A DNA stretch of 42,316 nt, taken from the NCBI GenBank assembly GCA_015056125.1, contig SVGW01000021.1, positions 1 to 42,316 on the forward strand, in the 5' to 3' direction. This stretch comes from Clostridiales bacterium (GTDB taxonomy: Bacteria; Bacillota; Clostridia; Christensenellales; Aristaeellaceae). The translations under genes were made by a program, and so were the position numbers. The notes under the pieces are model-generated. The model was given only the letters and a program-made list of their open reading frames with translations, ran no database searches and had not been told where the DNA came from. Shown here one piece after another: positions 7,277 to 15,811 of this stretch. Position 1 is the stretch's first letter; each line of letters begins with the position of its first letter.

Positions 7277-8083
7277 TTTTTTATACAGTTCCAATTCCTT
7301 GGCGCGTTCAACTGCGGCATACACCGCTTCTTCCGCCACCGGCGGGCATTCCCGGCCCAAGAGCACATGCAGGAAAAATTCCCGGGTGCCCGCATTGCCC
7401 GTTACATGGGAATGGGTGACGGCTTTCACCCAAGTGCCCGGCATGGCATTCACATCATTAATCAAATCAAAAAGCAAAGGCGCGTATTGCTCATCCGCAA
7501 TCACGCCGGTGCGCCGGGCCTCGGCATCGTCAATTTCAAAAAGAGGCTTCACCAGGCAGCAAAGCTCCCCTTCCCCATGAAGCACCCGGGAAAAATACGG
7601 GATCGCCTTGCGAAGGGAAAGATAGCTCACGTCCACCGTGCCAAGGGAGGGCCGGGGATCCAGCGTCAATAATTTTTCATCGCTGATATTGGTTTTTTCC
7701 AGGTTCACCACATGGGGATCCTGGCGGAGCTTCCCCATCAATTGGCCAAAGCCCACATCCACGGCATACACCGTTTCGGCGCCCCTTTGCACCAGGCAAT
7801 CGGTAAAGCCACCGGTGCAGGCCCCGGCGTCAATGCACACAAGGTCCTTCACATCGATGCCAAAGTCCTCCAGCGCTCCGGCCATTTTGAAGCCGCCCTT
7901 GCTGGCATAGGGAAGCACGCCTTTCAGGGTCACTTCCTGTTCTTCCTTTACCATAGCGCCGTTTTTAGCCTTTTGCCCGTTGATATACACTTCTCCCGCC
8001 ATGATCCGGGCGGCAGCTTCCTTTTCCGTCTGGCACGCGCCCATTTCCACCAGGCGGTCGATCAGCTTTTGTTTCTTTGCCAT
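7274..8083 (-). CDS. tlyA: TlyA-family rRNA methyltransferase (S4 + FtsJ domains)
   Basis: A protein of 269 residues. TlyA (YqxC) proteins are 2'-O-methyltransferases of rRNA, long misnamed haemolysins. An N-terminal S4 RNA-binding domain covers about 1-60 (LIDRLVEMGACQTEKEAAAR, then GEVYINGQ). The FtsJ-like methyltransferase domain starts near 62 (YASKGGFKMAGALEDF) and has the SAM site LVCIDAGACTGGFTDCLVQR (about 82-101) and LGTVDVSYLSLRKAI. No Shine-Dalgarno is visible: the 11 bases before the ATG are A-rich, and just beyond them lies the stem of a repeat element (8095-8133). The upstream operon genes are rluD-like and lspA. Confidence 0.92.
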   Translation of the reverse strand: MAKKQKLIDRLVEMGACQTEKEAAARIMAGEVYINGQKAKNGAMVKEEQEVTLKGVLPYASKGGFKMAGALEDFGIDVKDLVCIDAGACTGGFTDCLVQRGAETVYAVDVGFGQLMGKLRQDPHVVNLEKTNISDEKLLTLDPRPSLGTVDVSYLSLRKAIPYFSRVLHGEGELCCLVKPLFEIDDAEARRTGVIADEQYAPLLFDLINDVNAMPGTWVKAVTHSHVTGNAGTREFFLHVLLGRECPPVAEEAVYAAVERAKELELYKK

Positions 8084-8087
8084 ATCG

Positions 8088-8484
8088 TTTTTTTGCGAGG
8101 GAGAGGCTTTTGCGTCAAAAGCCCCTCCCTCGCGCTCCCTCCGAAAACCCTTCCGGGTTATTTCTTTCTACCTTATTGTTTCTCGTTTCTCCGAGCAACA
8201 TAGGAGTAATTGGCTTTTGCGTCAAAAGCCCCTCCCTCGCGTTCCCTCCGAAAACCCTTCCGGGTTATTTCTTTCTGCCTTATTGTTTCTCGTTTCTCCG
8301 AGCAACACAGGAGTAATTGGCTTTTGCGTCAAAAGCCCCTCCCTCGCGTTCCCTCCGAAAACTCTTCCGGGTTATTTCTTTCTACCTTATTGTTTCTCGT
8401 TTCTCCGAGCAACATAGGAGTAATTGGCTTTTGCGTCAAAAGTCTCTCCCTCGCGTTCCCTCCGAAAACCCTTCCGGGTTATTT
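8088..8484 (+). repeat. Tandem array of a 107-bp hairpin repeat (about 3.5 copies)
   Basis: Units start at 8105, 8212, 8319 and 8426; the first three are 107 bp with only a few differences and the fourth ends near 8484. Each carries CTTTTGCGTCAAAAG, a short hairpin with loop GCGTC, followed by CCTCCCTCGCG, CCGAAAACCC and, further on, GTTTCTCCGAGC. Only the first unit has the full left arm (8095-8111), and it is preceded by T7. The fourth unit's right arm pairs with that left arm better than the first unit's own right arm does. This fills the gap between the rluD-like gene and tlyA. Similar single elements occur at 27209 and 40552. Confidence 0.9.
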
Positions 8485-8498
8485 TTCAAATTCCCTAT

Positions 8499-9365
8499 TC
8501 ATTCATCCGCAAAGGGGCAAGGGGAAGTAAACTGCATTCTCTCTCCCGTGCCGGGGTGGGTGAAGGCAAGTGAATACGCATGAAGCATCAGCCGGGAGGT
8601 ATTGGGCATCCGCTTATGCCCGTAGAGCACGTCCCCCAATACCGGATGGCCCAGGCTGGCCATATGCACCCGAATCTGGTGGGTGCGCCCGGTGATGATG
8701 TGCACGTCCAGCAGCGTCCTGTCGGGATATTCTTTCAGCACCCTCCATTCCGTTTTGGCCCAGCGCCCATCGAGATCCACCGCCATTTTCTTTCGGTCAT
8801 TTTTGCTGCGGCCAATGGGCTTTTCAATTTCCCCGGTGGGCTCTTTCATTTTTCCATATACCACCGCCCGATAATGCTTTTCCATTTCCCGATTGGCCAA
8901 TTGGTCAGACAGGGCGGCGTGGGTCTGATCGTTTTTCGCCACCAGCATCAGCCCGCTGGTATCCTTATCCAGCCTGTGCACGATGCCCGGGCGCATTTCT
9001 CCCCCAATCCCGGACAAACTATCCAGGTGATACAAAAGGGCATTGACCAGGGTGCCATCGTCATTCCCTGCCGCAGGATGCACCACCATCCCACAGGGCT
9101 TTACCACCACGGCCAGATACTGATCCTGATAGAGAATTTCCAAAGGAATATCCTGGGCCTCAGCCCGGGATGGCTTCACCTCAGGCATTTCCAACAGGAT
9201 TTTTTCCCCGGGCGTTACTTTGGCAGAGGGCTTTTCTTCCTTTCTGCCATTTATCGTTACACATCCTTCTTTAATCAGCGCTGCCGCCCGGGAGCGGGTG
9301 AGTTCCCCATCCCGGGAGAGCACCACATCCAGCCTGTCTCCATCCGCCGTAAATTCCCGAATCAT
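8499..9365 (-). CDS. RluA/RluD-family pseudouridine synthase
   Basis: A protein of 288 residues that converts uridine to pseudouridine in structured RNA, probably rRNA. An N-terminal S4 domain spans about 1-60 ([20 protein letters not shown], then INGRKEE). The catalytic domain has the [16 protein letters not shown] motif at about 133-148, with catalytic Asp in HRLD, and ends with [20 protein letters not shown]. The ATG at 9365 overlaps the lspA stop as ATGA. The lspA-rluD order is typical of Firmicutes and supports an RluD-like enzyme; the exact RNA target is not known. Confidence 0.93.
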   Translation of the reverse strand: MIREFTADGDRLDVVLSRDGELTRSRAAALIKEGCVTINGRKEEKPSAKVTPGEKILLEMPEVKPSRAEAQDIPLEILYQDQYLAVVVKPCGMVVHPAAGNDDGTLVNALLYHLDSLSGIGGEMRPGIVHRLDKDTSGLMLVAKNDQTHAALSDQLANREMEKHYRAVVYGKMKEPTGEIEKPIGRSKNDRKKMAVDLDGRWAKTEWRVLKEYPDRTLLDVHIITGRTHQIRVHMASLGHPVLGDVLYGHKRMPNTSRLMLHAYSLAFTHPGTGERMQFTSPCPFADE

Positions 9366-9811
9366 TTCTTGCTCCAGTCCTGGGGCCTGAAAAGCAGGCT
9401 GGCGCCGCACAGCACAGCGCCCGCTACCACGCCCACATCCGCCACATTGAAAATATAAAAATCCATAAACAAAAGCTCAAACATATCTACCACATAGCCA
9501 AAGGCGACCCGGTCGATCATATTGCCAAGAGCGCCCCCGGCCATCAGGGAAAGGCCCGTTACCGCCCAGCCGGATAAATTCATCCCCCGAAGAAGAAAAA
9601 AGCATAATCCCGCCAGGATCAGGGATGATGCCAAAATGACCCACACCCCACCTTGGAAAAGCCCCAGGGCCATGCCGGTGTTTTTTGCGCTTTTCAAGGC
9701 AATCACCCCGGGGATCAGCACCCGATTCATTTCCCCGCAAAGAATCTTCACCGCCCGATCCGCTCCCAGCACAAGTAAAAAAGGGAGCAGCCACTTCATC
9801 TTTTTTTTCAT
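9362..9811 (-). CDS. lspA: Lipoprotein signal peptidase (signal peptidase II)
   Basis: A protein of 149 residues that cleaves signal peptides of lipid-modified prolipoproteins in the membrane. Four membrane segments are visible (about 7-22, 55-75, 80-98 and 122-140). Family motifs are LGADRAVK near the N-terminus, [13 protein letters not shown], and the two catalytic aspartates in [10 protein letters not shown] and [11 protein letters not shown]. The NTGMALG stretch differs from the common NTGAAFG but keeps its form. Length is slightly under the usual 150-170. It sits between DUF5665 and the rluD-like gene in one operon. Confidence 0.93.
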   Translation of the reverse strand: MKKKMKWLLPFLLVLGADRAVKILCGEMNRVLIPGVIALKSAKNTGMALGLFQGGVWVILASSLILAGLCFFLLRGMNLSGWAVTGLSLMAGGALGNMIDRVAFGYVVDMFELLFMDFYIFNVADVGVVAGAVLCGASLLFRPQDWSKK

Positions 9812-9820
9812 CTTTTTCCT

Positions 9821-10087
9821 TTACTGTATCCGCATCTGCACCAGGGTGATGACCTGGGCCAAAAAATCGCTGATGCCGGGCAGATTGCGCTGGGCCAAAT
9901 CCTGGAGGATAAATATCACAATCGCCCCTAAAAACGCAAAGCCCACCATGATGCCAAGGCCCCTGGCCACACCCTGAAAAAAAGCATCGTGAAGCCGCCG
10001 CCTTCTATCCGATTCATAGCGCACATAATCCCCCAGGCGCATCCTCTCCGCTGCGGCAATAAATCTTTCTATCTGTTCATCCAGCAT
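9821..10087 (-). CDS. Small membrane protein, DUF5665-like
   Basis: A protein of 88 residues. A charged N-terminal part (LDEQIERFIAAAERMRLGDY, then RYESDRRRRLHDAFFQG) is followed by a membrane segment at about 42-62 (GLGIMVGFAFLGAIVIFILQ) and a short hydrophobic tail. This matches the layout of DUF5665 proteins, which have no known function. The ATG at 10087 was chosen because AAAGGGGG lies nine bases upstream; a longer reading would cross the promoter. It is the first gene of the operon with lspA, the rluD-like gene and tlyA. Confidence 0.75.
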   Translation of the reverse strand: MLDEQIERFIAAAERMRLGDYVRYESDRRRRLHDAFFQGVARGLGIMVGFAFLGAIVIFILQDLAQRNLPGISDFLAQVITLVQMRIQ

Positions 10088-10132
10088 GCCCCAGCCCCCT
10101 TTCAGAGGCAAGGTTTCCCATCCGTCAGCATT

Positions 10133-10161
10133 ATTATAACAGCCCCTTCCCTCCTTCGCAA
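10133..10161 (-). promoter_or_regulatory. Promoter of the DUF5665-lspA-rluD-tlyA operon
   Basis: On the minus strand TTGCGA (10161-10156) and TATAAT (10138-10133) are 17 bp apart, with TGT before the -10 (extended). It is divergent from the aspartate kinase promoter. Confidence 0.75.
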
Positions 10162-10212
10162 GAAGCACAGCAGGAAGATTTCCGGAATATTCTGATTTTG
10201 GGCTGCTTTTAT

Positions 10213-10241
10213 TTGACAGAACAGGAAAAAATCGCTACAAT
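10213..10241 (+). promoter_or_regulatory. Sigma-A promoter of aspartate kinase
   Basis: TTGACA (10213-10218) and TACAAT (10236-10241) are 17 bp apart, 31 bp before the GTG start. No lysine riboswitch fits in the short leader. Confidence 0.88.
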
Positions 10242-10272
10242 ATATAAGTTAATGAAACGAGGAGTGATTTTT

Positions 10273-11586
10273 GTGATCGTAGCGAAATTTGGCGGAAGCT
10301 CTCTGGCTGATGCATCGCAGTTTATCAAGGTAAAGGATATCGTACTTTCCCATCACGATCGGAAATACATCGTGCCCAGTGCTCCCGGTAAGCGGGGGGC
10401 CGGCGATGATAAAATTACCGATCTTCTGTACGCCTGTCATCAGGCGGCGGCCAGCGGCAAATCCTTCCGCCATGTATTGGAGCGCATCCGCGCCCGGTAT
10501 ATTGAAATCGCGGAAGAATTGCAGATTGAAATGGATTTTGATCCCGAATTTGCAAAAATTGAAGAGGCGCTGAAAAACGGCGCTTCCCGGGAATATGCCG
10601 CCAGCCGCGGGGAATATTTAAACGGAAAATTACTGGCCCAATACCTGGGCTATGAATTTGTGGATGCAGCCGAAGTGGTGCGCTTTACGGTAGAAGGAAG
10701 GCTCATGGAGGAAGAGACCAACGCGCTCATCGCAAAGAAGCTGAAAATGATTCCCCGGGCCGTAATCCCCGGCTTTTACGGCGCCGATACCGAAGGGCGC
10801 GTGCGCACCTTCTCCCGGGGTGGCAGCGACGTATCCGGCGCCCTGGTTGCCCGGGCCGTGAATGCCGATGTATATGAAAACTGGACGGACGTAACCGGCT
10901 TTTGCATGGCGGATCCCCGCATCGTGCCAGACGCCCAGTATATTGCCACCATCACCTATCGGGAATTGCGGGAGCTTTCCTACATGGGCGCCACCGTGCT
11001 CCATGAAGATGCCGTATTCCCCGTGCGCAAGGCGGGTATCCCCACCAATATCCGCAACACCAACGATCCCAAGCACCCCGGCACCATGATCAAGGCCAGC
11101 GCCGGCCAGGATGACGCTTCTCATACCATCACCGGCATCGCCGGCCACAAGGGATTTTGCATCGTATCCATCGAAAAAGATATGATGAATGCGGAGCTAG
11201 GCTTTGGCCGCCGGGTGCTGCAGGCATTTGAAGAATTCAATATCAATTTTGAGCATCTCCCCACTGGCATTGATACCATGTGCGTGGTGGTGCATGAAAA
11301 AGAACTCAATCCCCACCGGGAAGAAGTGATTCAGCGCATCTGTGAATTGGTGAATCCCGATCAGGTGACGGTGCATGAGCATCTGGCTCTGATCGCCACT
11401 GTGGGCCGGGGCATGGTGCGCAATTTCGGTACCGCCGCCCGCCTTTTTACCGCCATTTCCTCCCAGGGTATTTCCATCCGCACCATCGATCAGGGCTCCA
11501 GTGAGCTCAATATCATTGTGGGCGTGGATGAGGATGATTTCGAGGGGGCAGTAAAGGCGATTTACGATACCTTCGTGCGCATGTAA
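10273..11586 (+). CDS. lysC: Aspartate kinase
   Basis: A protein of 437 residues that phosphorylates L-aspartate, the first step towards lysine, threonine and methionine. The N-terminus VAKFGGSSLADASQF is the conserved kinase start. Substrate-binding signatures RGEYLNGKLLAQYLGY (about 114-130) and TFSRGGSDVSGALVARAV (about 177-195) are present. Two ACT-type regulatory domains follow (about 295-350, then from about 372, IATVGRGMVRNFGTAARLF). The GTG at 10273 is preferred over an ATG 21 bases upstream because AGGAG lies eight bases before it. The secreted lipase-like gene follows 15 bp later. Confidence 0.93.
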   Translation: MIVAKFGGSSLADASQFIKVKDIVLSHHDRKYIVPSAPGKRGAGDDKITDLLYACHQAAASGKSFRHVLERIRARYIEIAEELQIEMDFDPEFAKIEEALKNGASREYAASRGEYLNGKLLAQYLGYEFVDAAEVVRFTVEGRLMEEETNALIAKKLKMIPRAVIPGFYGADTEGRVRTFSRGGSDVSGALVARAVNADVYENWTDVTGFCMADPRIVPDAQYIATITYRELRELSYMGATVLHEDAVFPVRKAGIPTNIRNTNDPKHPGTMIKASAGQDDASHTITGIAGHKGFCIVSIEKDMMNAELGFGRRVLQAFEEFNINFEHLPTGIDTMCVVVHEKELNPHREEVIQRICELVNPDQVTVHEHLALIATVGRGMVRNFGTAARLFTAISSQGISIRTIDQGSSELNIIVGVDEDDFEGAVKAIYDTFVRM

Positions 11587-11601
11587 GAAAGGATCCCTTT
11601 T

Positions 11602-12849
11602 ATGAAAAAAACCCTTGCCTGCCTGCTGGCCGCGCTGCTTTTATTGGGCGCGGCCCAGGCGCGGGAGGAAGCGTGCGTTTCCCTTGCTTCCTCCCTGGAT
11701 TCTTCTTCCTATTCCATTTCCTTCCACTACAGCGATGATTGGTTTTTAGAAAGCGCCTATGCTTATCAGCATGAACTTTGCCGCGCCTCCTTGGGCATGG
11801 CCATCGCCGCCTTCCGGGACAGCGAACAAAATCCCGATGGCGCTATTCGCGCATTCTTTTCCGATCTGGGTTTTTCTGCAGTTCAATCAGAAGAATACGC
11901 CGTAAAGCAGCCCGATACCATCGGCAGCGCCATGGCCCATCGAATCATCGGCGAAGGAGACGGGGCCATCTCGCTGGTGGCGGTAGCCATCAGCGGCGGG
12001 AATTACGAACTGGAATGGATCGGCAATTTTGATACCGGCAATGGCGATACCCACAAAGGCTTTTCCGAAGCCGCGCAAAAAGTAGTCAGACGGGTCAAGA
12101 ATTATATAGAACAAAATCAGCTTCAAAATCCCCGGGTATGGCTGAGCGGCTACAGCCGTTCCGCTGCGGTGGCCAATCTGGCGGCAGCCTATCTGGCAGA
12201 AGGCGGCCTCTTATCCGATGAACAGATCTTTGCCTACACCTTTGCCACGCCCCGCACCGTAATGGGCGAAAAGGCAGGCACCCACCCCAATATCTTTAAC
12301 GTTGTAAACGCAGCCGATTTGGTAACGGAAGTGCCGCTGAAAAGCTGGGGCTATCGCTGGTATGGGCGCACGCTGTATCTGCCCTCTTCCATGGCTCAGG
12401 GCATCGACTATCCGGCGCTGCTTTCCGCCTTTGCTTCCGCATATGAAAAAATCGCCGGCAGCGCCCCGCTTCATCTGGATGACAGCGAATTGATCTCCCT
12501 GCTCCAAAAAGCTGTAAAGGGGCTTTCTGTCTCGGCCTCCTCCCAGGATCGCTATACCCAGGTATACCAGGCTTTGATCAATAAATTATTTTTAGGGGAA
12601 ACATTCACCAAGGCCGATGAAATTTTATTTATGATGTTGTCTATCAATATTGCCAATGCAATAGCACCCGAGGGAAGCGAGCTCATGACAATAGCAAGTG
12701 ATCCCGATCAGGTCATGGCAGCGCTGGGCCGTCTATCGCCCGTGCTCACCCAGCATATGCCCGAGGTGTACGCTGCCTGGCTTTTTGCCATTCAAGAAGA
12801 TGCGCTGCTTCAAAACAGCCTGACCTTGACGGAATCGCCTGTTATTTGA
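11602..12849 (+). CDS. Secreted lipase-like alpha/beta hydrolase
   Basis: A protein of 415 residues with a signal peptide (MKKTLACLLAALLLLGAAQA, cleavage near residue 20). The middle resembles class 3 lipases. A nucleophile elbow LSGYSRSAAVANLAAAY is centred on Ser185 (G-Y-S-R-S in place of G-x-S-x-G), and YTFATPRTV with FNVVNAADLVTEVP follows, giving the likely catalytic Asp. The His is not assigned. Substrate unknown. The final ~150 residues are helical and lack recognisable domains. The start has AAAGGATC upstream and lies 15 bp after aspartate kinase, so it may be cotranscribed. It carries the next gene's promoter inside its 3' end. Confidence 0.75.
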   Translation: MKKTLACLLAALLLLGAAQAREEACVSLASSLDSSSYSISFHYSDDWFLESAYAYQHELCRASLGMAIAAFRDSEQNPDGAIRAFFSDLGFSAVQSEEYAVKQPDTIGSAMAHRIIGEGDGAISLVAVAISGGNYELEWIGNFDTGNGDTHKGFSEAAQKVVRRVKNYIEQNQLQNPRVWLSGYSRSAAVANLAAAYLAEGGLLSDEQIFAYTFATPRTVMGEKAGTHPNIFNVVNAADLVTEVPLKSWGYRWYGRTLYLPSSMAQGIDYPALLSAFASAYEKIAGSAPLHLDDSELISLLQKAVKGLSVSASSQDRYTQVYQALINKLFLGETFTKADEILFMMLSINIANAIAPEGSELMTIASDPDQVMAALGRLSPVLTQHMPEVYAAWLFAIQEDALLQNSLTLTESPVI

Positions 12850-12855
12850 TATAAT
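12826..12855 (+). promoter_or_regulatory. Sigma-A promoter of the coiled-coil protein gene
   Basis: TTGACG (12826-12831) and TATAAT (12850-12855) are 18 bp apart. The -35 lies inside the end of the lipase-like gene and the -10 just after its stop region. The ATG is 46 bp downstream. Confidence 0.8.
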
Positions 12856-12900
12856 AGTATCAATTATATGGAGGCTCATAATATTTTTGGAGGGGTACCT

Positions 12901-15027
12901 ATGAATTTCCAGGGGAAAGCAGTTTTGGTTTATTTGGAAGAGGATAATATTGCGCGGGCCTATTTCAGAATTCATCCGCTCATGACGCAAGAGGGAGCCG
13001 TGACCGCTGATATGAAGGCCGCCTATCCGGATGAAGGATTTCTTCGCATCGTGCCGGATAAAAATGAACAGCATACCTTTAAAGAACGAATGCGCGCCAT
13101 GTGCGGCCTATGCATGATGGATCTGCGCTTCCAGCCGGCCGAAGCCAATAAAATCCGCACCAATAAAAATTATTCGCCCTCCCGGGGAGAAAACAATCAA
13201 TATATCGTTTATTCCGATGCCGTGCGCGCCATTCCGGACGATTTATTCTATCAAGTGGTAGCCGAAGCGGATAAAAAGGACGCCGTCACGCCCTATGTAT
13301 ACATCCGCAACGGCGCCAATATTCAGGGCCCCTTCCCCCGGGACGAGGGCAAGGAAGCAGGGGAAACCGCCCAATTGCCTCCGGACAGTGCTGAAATTCA
13401 CGCCGTAACCCTTCATGATGGCCAGGAGCTTTTATTCTACTGGCCTGTACCCAAACCAGAAGAAACCCCTGCGCCTGAGGAAGAGGAGGTTGTATCTTCC
13501 GTTGCCGAGCCTGCCAAGGAAGAAGCCGCTCCCCCAAAAGATGAGGCGCCCGCCCCTGAAACCACGGTGCTTGATCAAATTCAGGAATTGAACACCGGCC
13601 TTTCCGAAAACGCCAACCGCTTGAACGTGCCTTCTGTCACACCTGCGGAATTTTTCCCTGAGCAGCCCCAAAAGCCCCTCACCGGCACCCGGCTTTATCA
13701 GGGCCCGCAGCGCCTTTCTGCCCCCCGCAGGGCCCATAATCCCTTGATGGAGGCGGTGGATCAGCAGCGCTATGCCGCCAAATATGAAGCCCCCGGCGCC
13801 GTGCTGTCCCAGAGCGCTCAGCTCAAGGATGTGGAAAATCCCATCAACGCCTTAAAGCGCGCCCTGCATGCCGTGTGGCAATCCACGGACGCCCAGCAGC
13901 AAGCCATTGAAGTGCTGCGCAGCCAATCCGGCATGGCCGCCATGCTTTCCAAGGCCCTGGTCGCTGAAAACAGCGATCTGACCCTTACCGCCATGAAGGG
14001 CCAGCTTCAGGAAATGGAAGCGGAGCGCCTGATGATGCTGATGCAATTGGACGATGCCAGAAAAAATATGGCCGCCGCCCGAGAAGAAGCCCTGGATCAG
14101 CTCACCAAGGAAGAACAGAACAGGCTGGATGAATTGACCGCATTGCAGAAAAAGGCCCAGGAAGATTTGCAAGCCCTCCAGGCCGCCATGCCCGCCTTGG
14201 AAGAAAAGCGCCAGGAAGCGGCTCGGATGATTGCAGATATTCAGGCCCAGGAGGGCGCTTTGGCGCTCTGCCCCGCTGCTGGCGTCCACTGCGCAAAGAG
14301 CGAATTGATCAGCCGGGTGGAAAAATCCATGCAGGCCGCCGGCTTTTCCATGGAAAAGGGCGATGCCCTCTCCCTGCTTACTGCCTATGCCATTTCCCAT
14401 CAAAGCTGGCAATTTTGCGCCGATACCCTGGCCGATGCCCATACCGCTGCCGCTGCCTTTGCCGCTGCTTTGGGCGCGCCGCTTTCCTATGATCATTGGA
14501 ATAAGCCCACCGTGATCCCCGGCGGAAACGGCCCTGCGTTCCTGATGTATGGCTCCGTTCCTGCCACTTCTCCCTTGCTCACTTCTCTTTCTGCCGTAAG
14601 CAGAGAAGAAGGCCGCTATGATGAAAATACCTTTGATTTTGAAATGCTGCCCTATGCCTGCGTTCCCGTTACCCAGGCGCCCCTTGCCATTCCCCGGCCC
14701 CTTCCCCATTTTGCGCCTGTTTCCAAAGCATGCGTGCTCCAGGAAACGGTGAAGGATACGCCCCTAAATCAGGAAACCCTGACGGCCATTGCCACCCTTC
14801 GCAAGGCAGTCGCCGCCGCAGGCAAGCCCCTTTCTCTTGCCACCGTGCAAATGATGTGCAGCTTTATCGCTTCCACTCAGAATGATCTCCCCGGCGGCGT
14901 TTCCGAGGCCATCGATCGGGCGGTGTGCCTGTTTGTGGTGCCTCATCTGATGGTGTATAAAATGGCGCTGGATGAAATCAAGCCGCTGCTCACCGCCATG
15001 CCCCGCGCCTTAAAGGCACTGAAATAA
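12901..15027 (+). CDS. Large coiled-coil protein of unknown function
   Basis: A protein of 708 residues that I do not recognise. Three parts are visible. An N-terminal globular part covers about 1-190 (AVLVYLEEDNIARAYFRIHP, later YVYIRNGANIQGPF). A Pro/Glu-rich linker spans about 185-225. A long helical, probably coiled-coil stretch lies at about 355-450 (LQEMEAERLMMLMQLDDARK). A C-terminal alpha-rich region follows (about 460-708, with WQFCADTLADAHTAAAAFAA). No signal peptide or membrane segment, so it is probably cytoplasmic. The ATG at 12901 has GGAGGGG upstream. The rRNA methylase gene starts one base after its stop, so the two are tightly coupled. Confidence 0.8.
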   Translation: MNFQGKAVLVYLEEDNIARAYFRIHPLMTQEGAVTADMKAAYPDEGFLRIVPDKNEQHTFKERMRAMCGLCMMDLRFQPAEANKIRTNKNYSPSRGENNQYIVYSDAVRAIPDDLFYQVVAEADKKDAVTPYVYIRNGANIQGPFPRDEGKEAGETAQLPPDSAEIHAVTLHDGQELLFYWPVPKPEETPAPEEEEVVSSVAEPAKEEAAPPKDEAPAPETTVLDQIQELNTGLSENANRLNVPSVTPAEFFPEQPQKPLTGTRLYQGPQRLSAPRRAHNPLMEAVDQQRYAAKYEAPGAVLSQSAQLKDVENPINALKRALHAVWQSTDAQQQAIEVLRSQSGMAAMLSKALVAENSDLTLTAMKGQLQEMEAERLMMLMQLDDARKNMAAAREEALDQLTKEEQNRLDELTALQKKAQEDLQALQAAMPALEEKRQEAARMIADIQAQEGALALCPAAGVHCAKSELISRVEKSMQAAGFSMEKGDALSLLTAYAISHQSWQFCADTLADAHTAAAAFAAALGAPLSYDHWNKPTVIPGGNGPAFLMYGSVPATSPLLTSLSAVSREEGRYDENTFDFEMLPYACVPVTQAPLAIPRPLPHFAPVSKACVLQETVKDTPLNQETLTAIATLRKAVAAAGKPLSLATVQMMCSFIASTQNDLPGGVSEAIDRAVCLFVVPHLMVYKMALDEIKPLLTAMPRALKALK

Positions 15028-15028
15028 T

Positions 15029-15811
15029 ATGAATGAAATAATTACCAGCCTGCAAAACCCCCAGGTAAAAGCCTGGCGTGCGCTGAATAAAAGCCGCGCA
15101 GAGCGGGTGAAGCAGGGGCTCTTTCTGGCTGAGGGAGAGCATATGGCTCAGGAAGCTGTAAAAGAAAATAAAGCCCGGGCGCTGCTGATTGAAGCAGACG
15201 CCCGGGATAAATTTCATGCCCTGGCAAACGACGCCCGGGGCATTCCTGTATATGCTTTGTCCGGCCATGTGATGGCCGCCCTATCCGATGCCAAAACGCC
15301 CCAGGGCGTAGCCGCGCTGTGCGATTATCCCAAGGATTGCCCGCCGGATACCTTGGGCGATTGGCTCATCGCCCTGGATGGGGTGCAGGATCCCGGCAAC
15401 GTGGGCACCATCCTTCGCACCATGGACGCCGCAGGGTTTACAGGGCTGCTCATGGATGAAAAATGCGCCGATCCCTATTCCCCCAAAGCGCTTCGCGCCT
15501 CTATGGGCGGCGTATTCCGTGTACCGGCCACCCGCTGCAAAAATCTCGCTTCTTCCCTGCATGATCTGGCCTGCCAGGGCTATGAAATCATTGCCGGGGA
15601 TCTGCACGGCGCGCCCTTCTATCAGCGCGGAAAGGCCAAGGAAAAAATTTGCATCGTGATCGGCAATGAGGGGGCGGGCATTTCCCCATCTGTAATGGAA
15701 GAGGCCACGCTGCGCTTAAAGCTGCCCATTGTAGGCGGCGCAGAATCCCTGAATGCCGCCGTGGCCGGGGCCATTATGATGTATGATTTTCTTCGGGAAA
15801 AAATGGGCTAA
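15029..15811 (+). CDS. TrmH/SpoU-family RNA 2'-O-methyltransferase
   Basis: A protein of 260 residues of the SPOUT superfamily, RlmB/TrmH type, which methylates ribose in rRNA or tRNA. The N-terminal substrate-binding part is seen at 1-90 (ITSLQNPQVKAWRALNKSRA, then GLFLAEGEHM). Motif 1 is LDGVQDPGNVGTILRTMDAA (about 114-133). Motif 2 is IVIGNEGAGIS (about 208-218) and motif 3 is LPIVGGAESLNAAVAGAIMM (about 229-248), which form the knotted SAM site. The start is one base after the preceding stop. Its end overlaps the facing pentapeptide gene by four bases. Confidence 0.93.
   Translation: MNEIITSLQNPQVKAWRALNKSRAERVKQGLFLAEGEHMAQEAVKENKARALLIEADARDKFHALANDARGIPVYALSGHVMAALSDAKTPQGVAALCDYPKDCPPDTLGDWLIALDGVQDPGNVGTILRTMDAAGFTGLLMDEKCADPYSPKALRASMGGVFRVPATRCKNLASSLHDLACQGYEIIAGDLHGAPFYQRGKAKEKICIVIGNEGAGISPSVMEEATLRLKLPIVGGAESLNAAVAGAIMMYDFLREKMG

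Noticed and set aside
8095..8484. CRISPR array
   Set aside because: The 107-bp units are nearly identical over their whole length, with no unique spacers; it is a simple tandem repeat of a hairpin element.
8077..8583. Several similar short frames across the tandem repeat
   Set aside because: They repeat because the DNA repeats every 107 bp (not a multiple of three gives different frames); no ribosome sites, and the stem structure explains the sequence.
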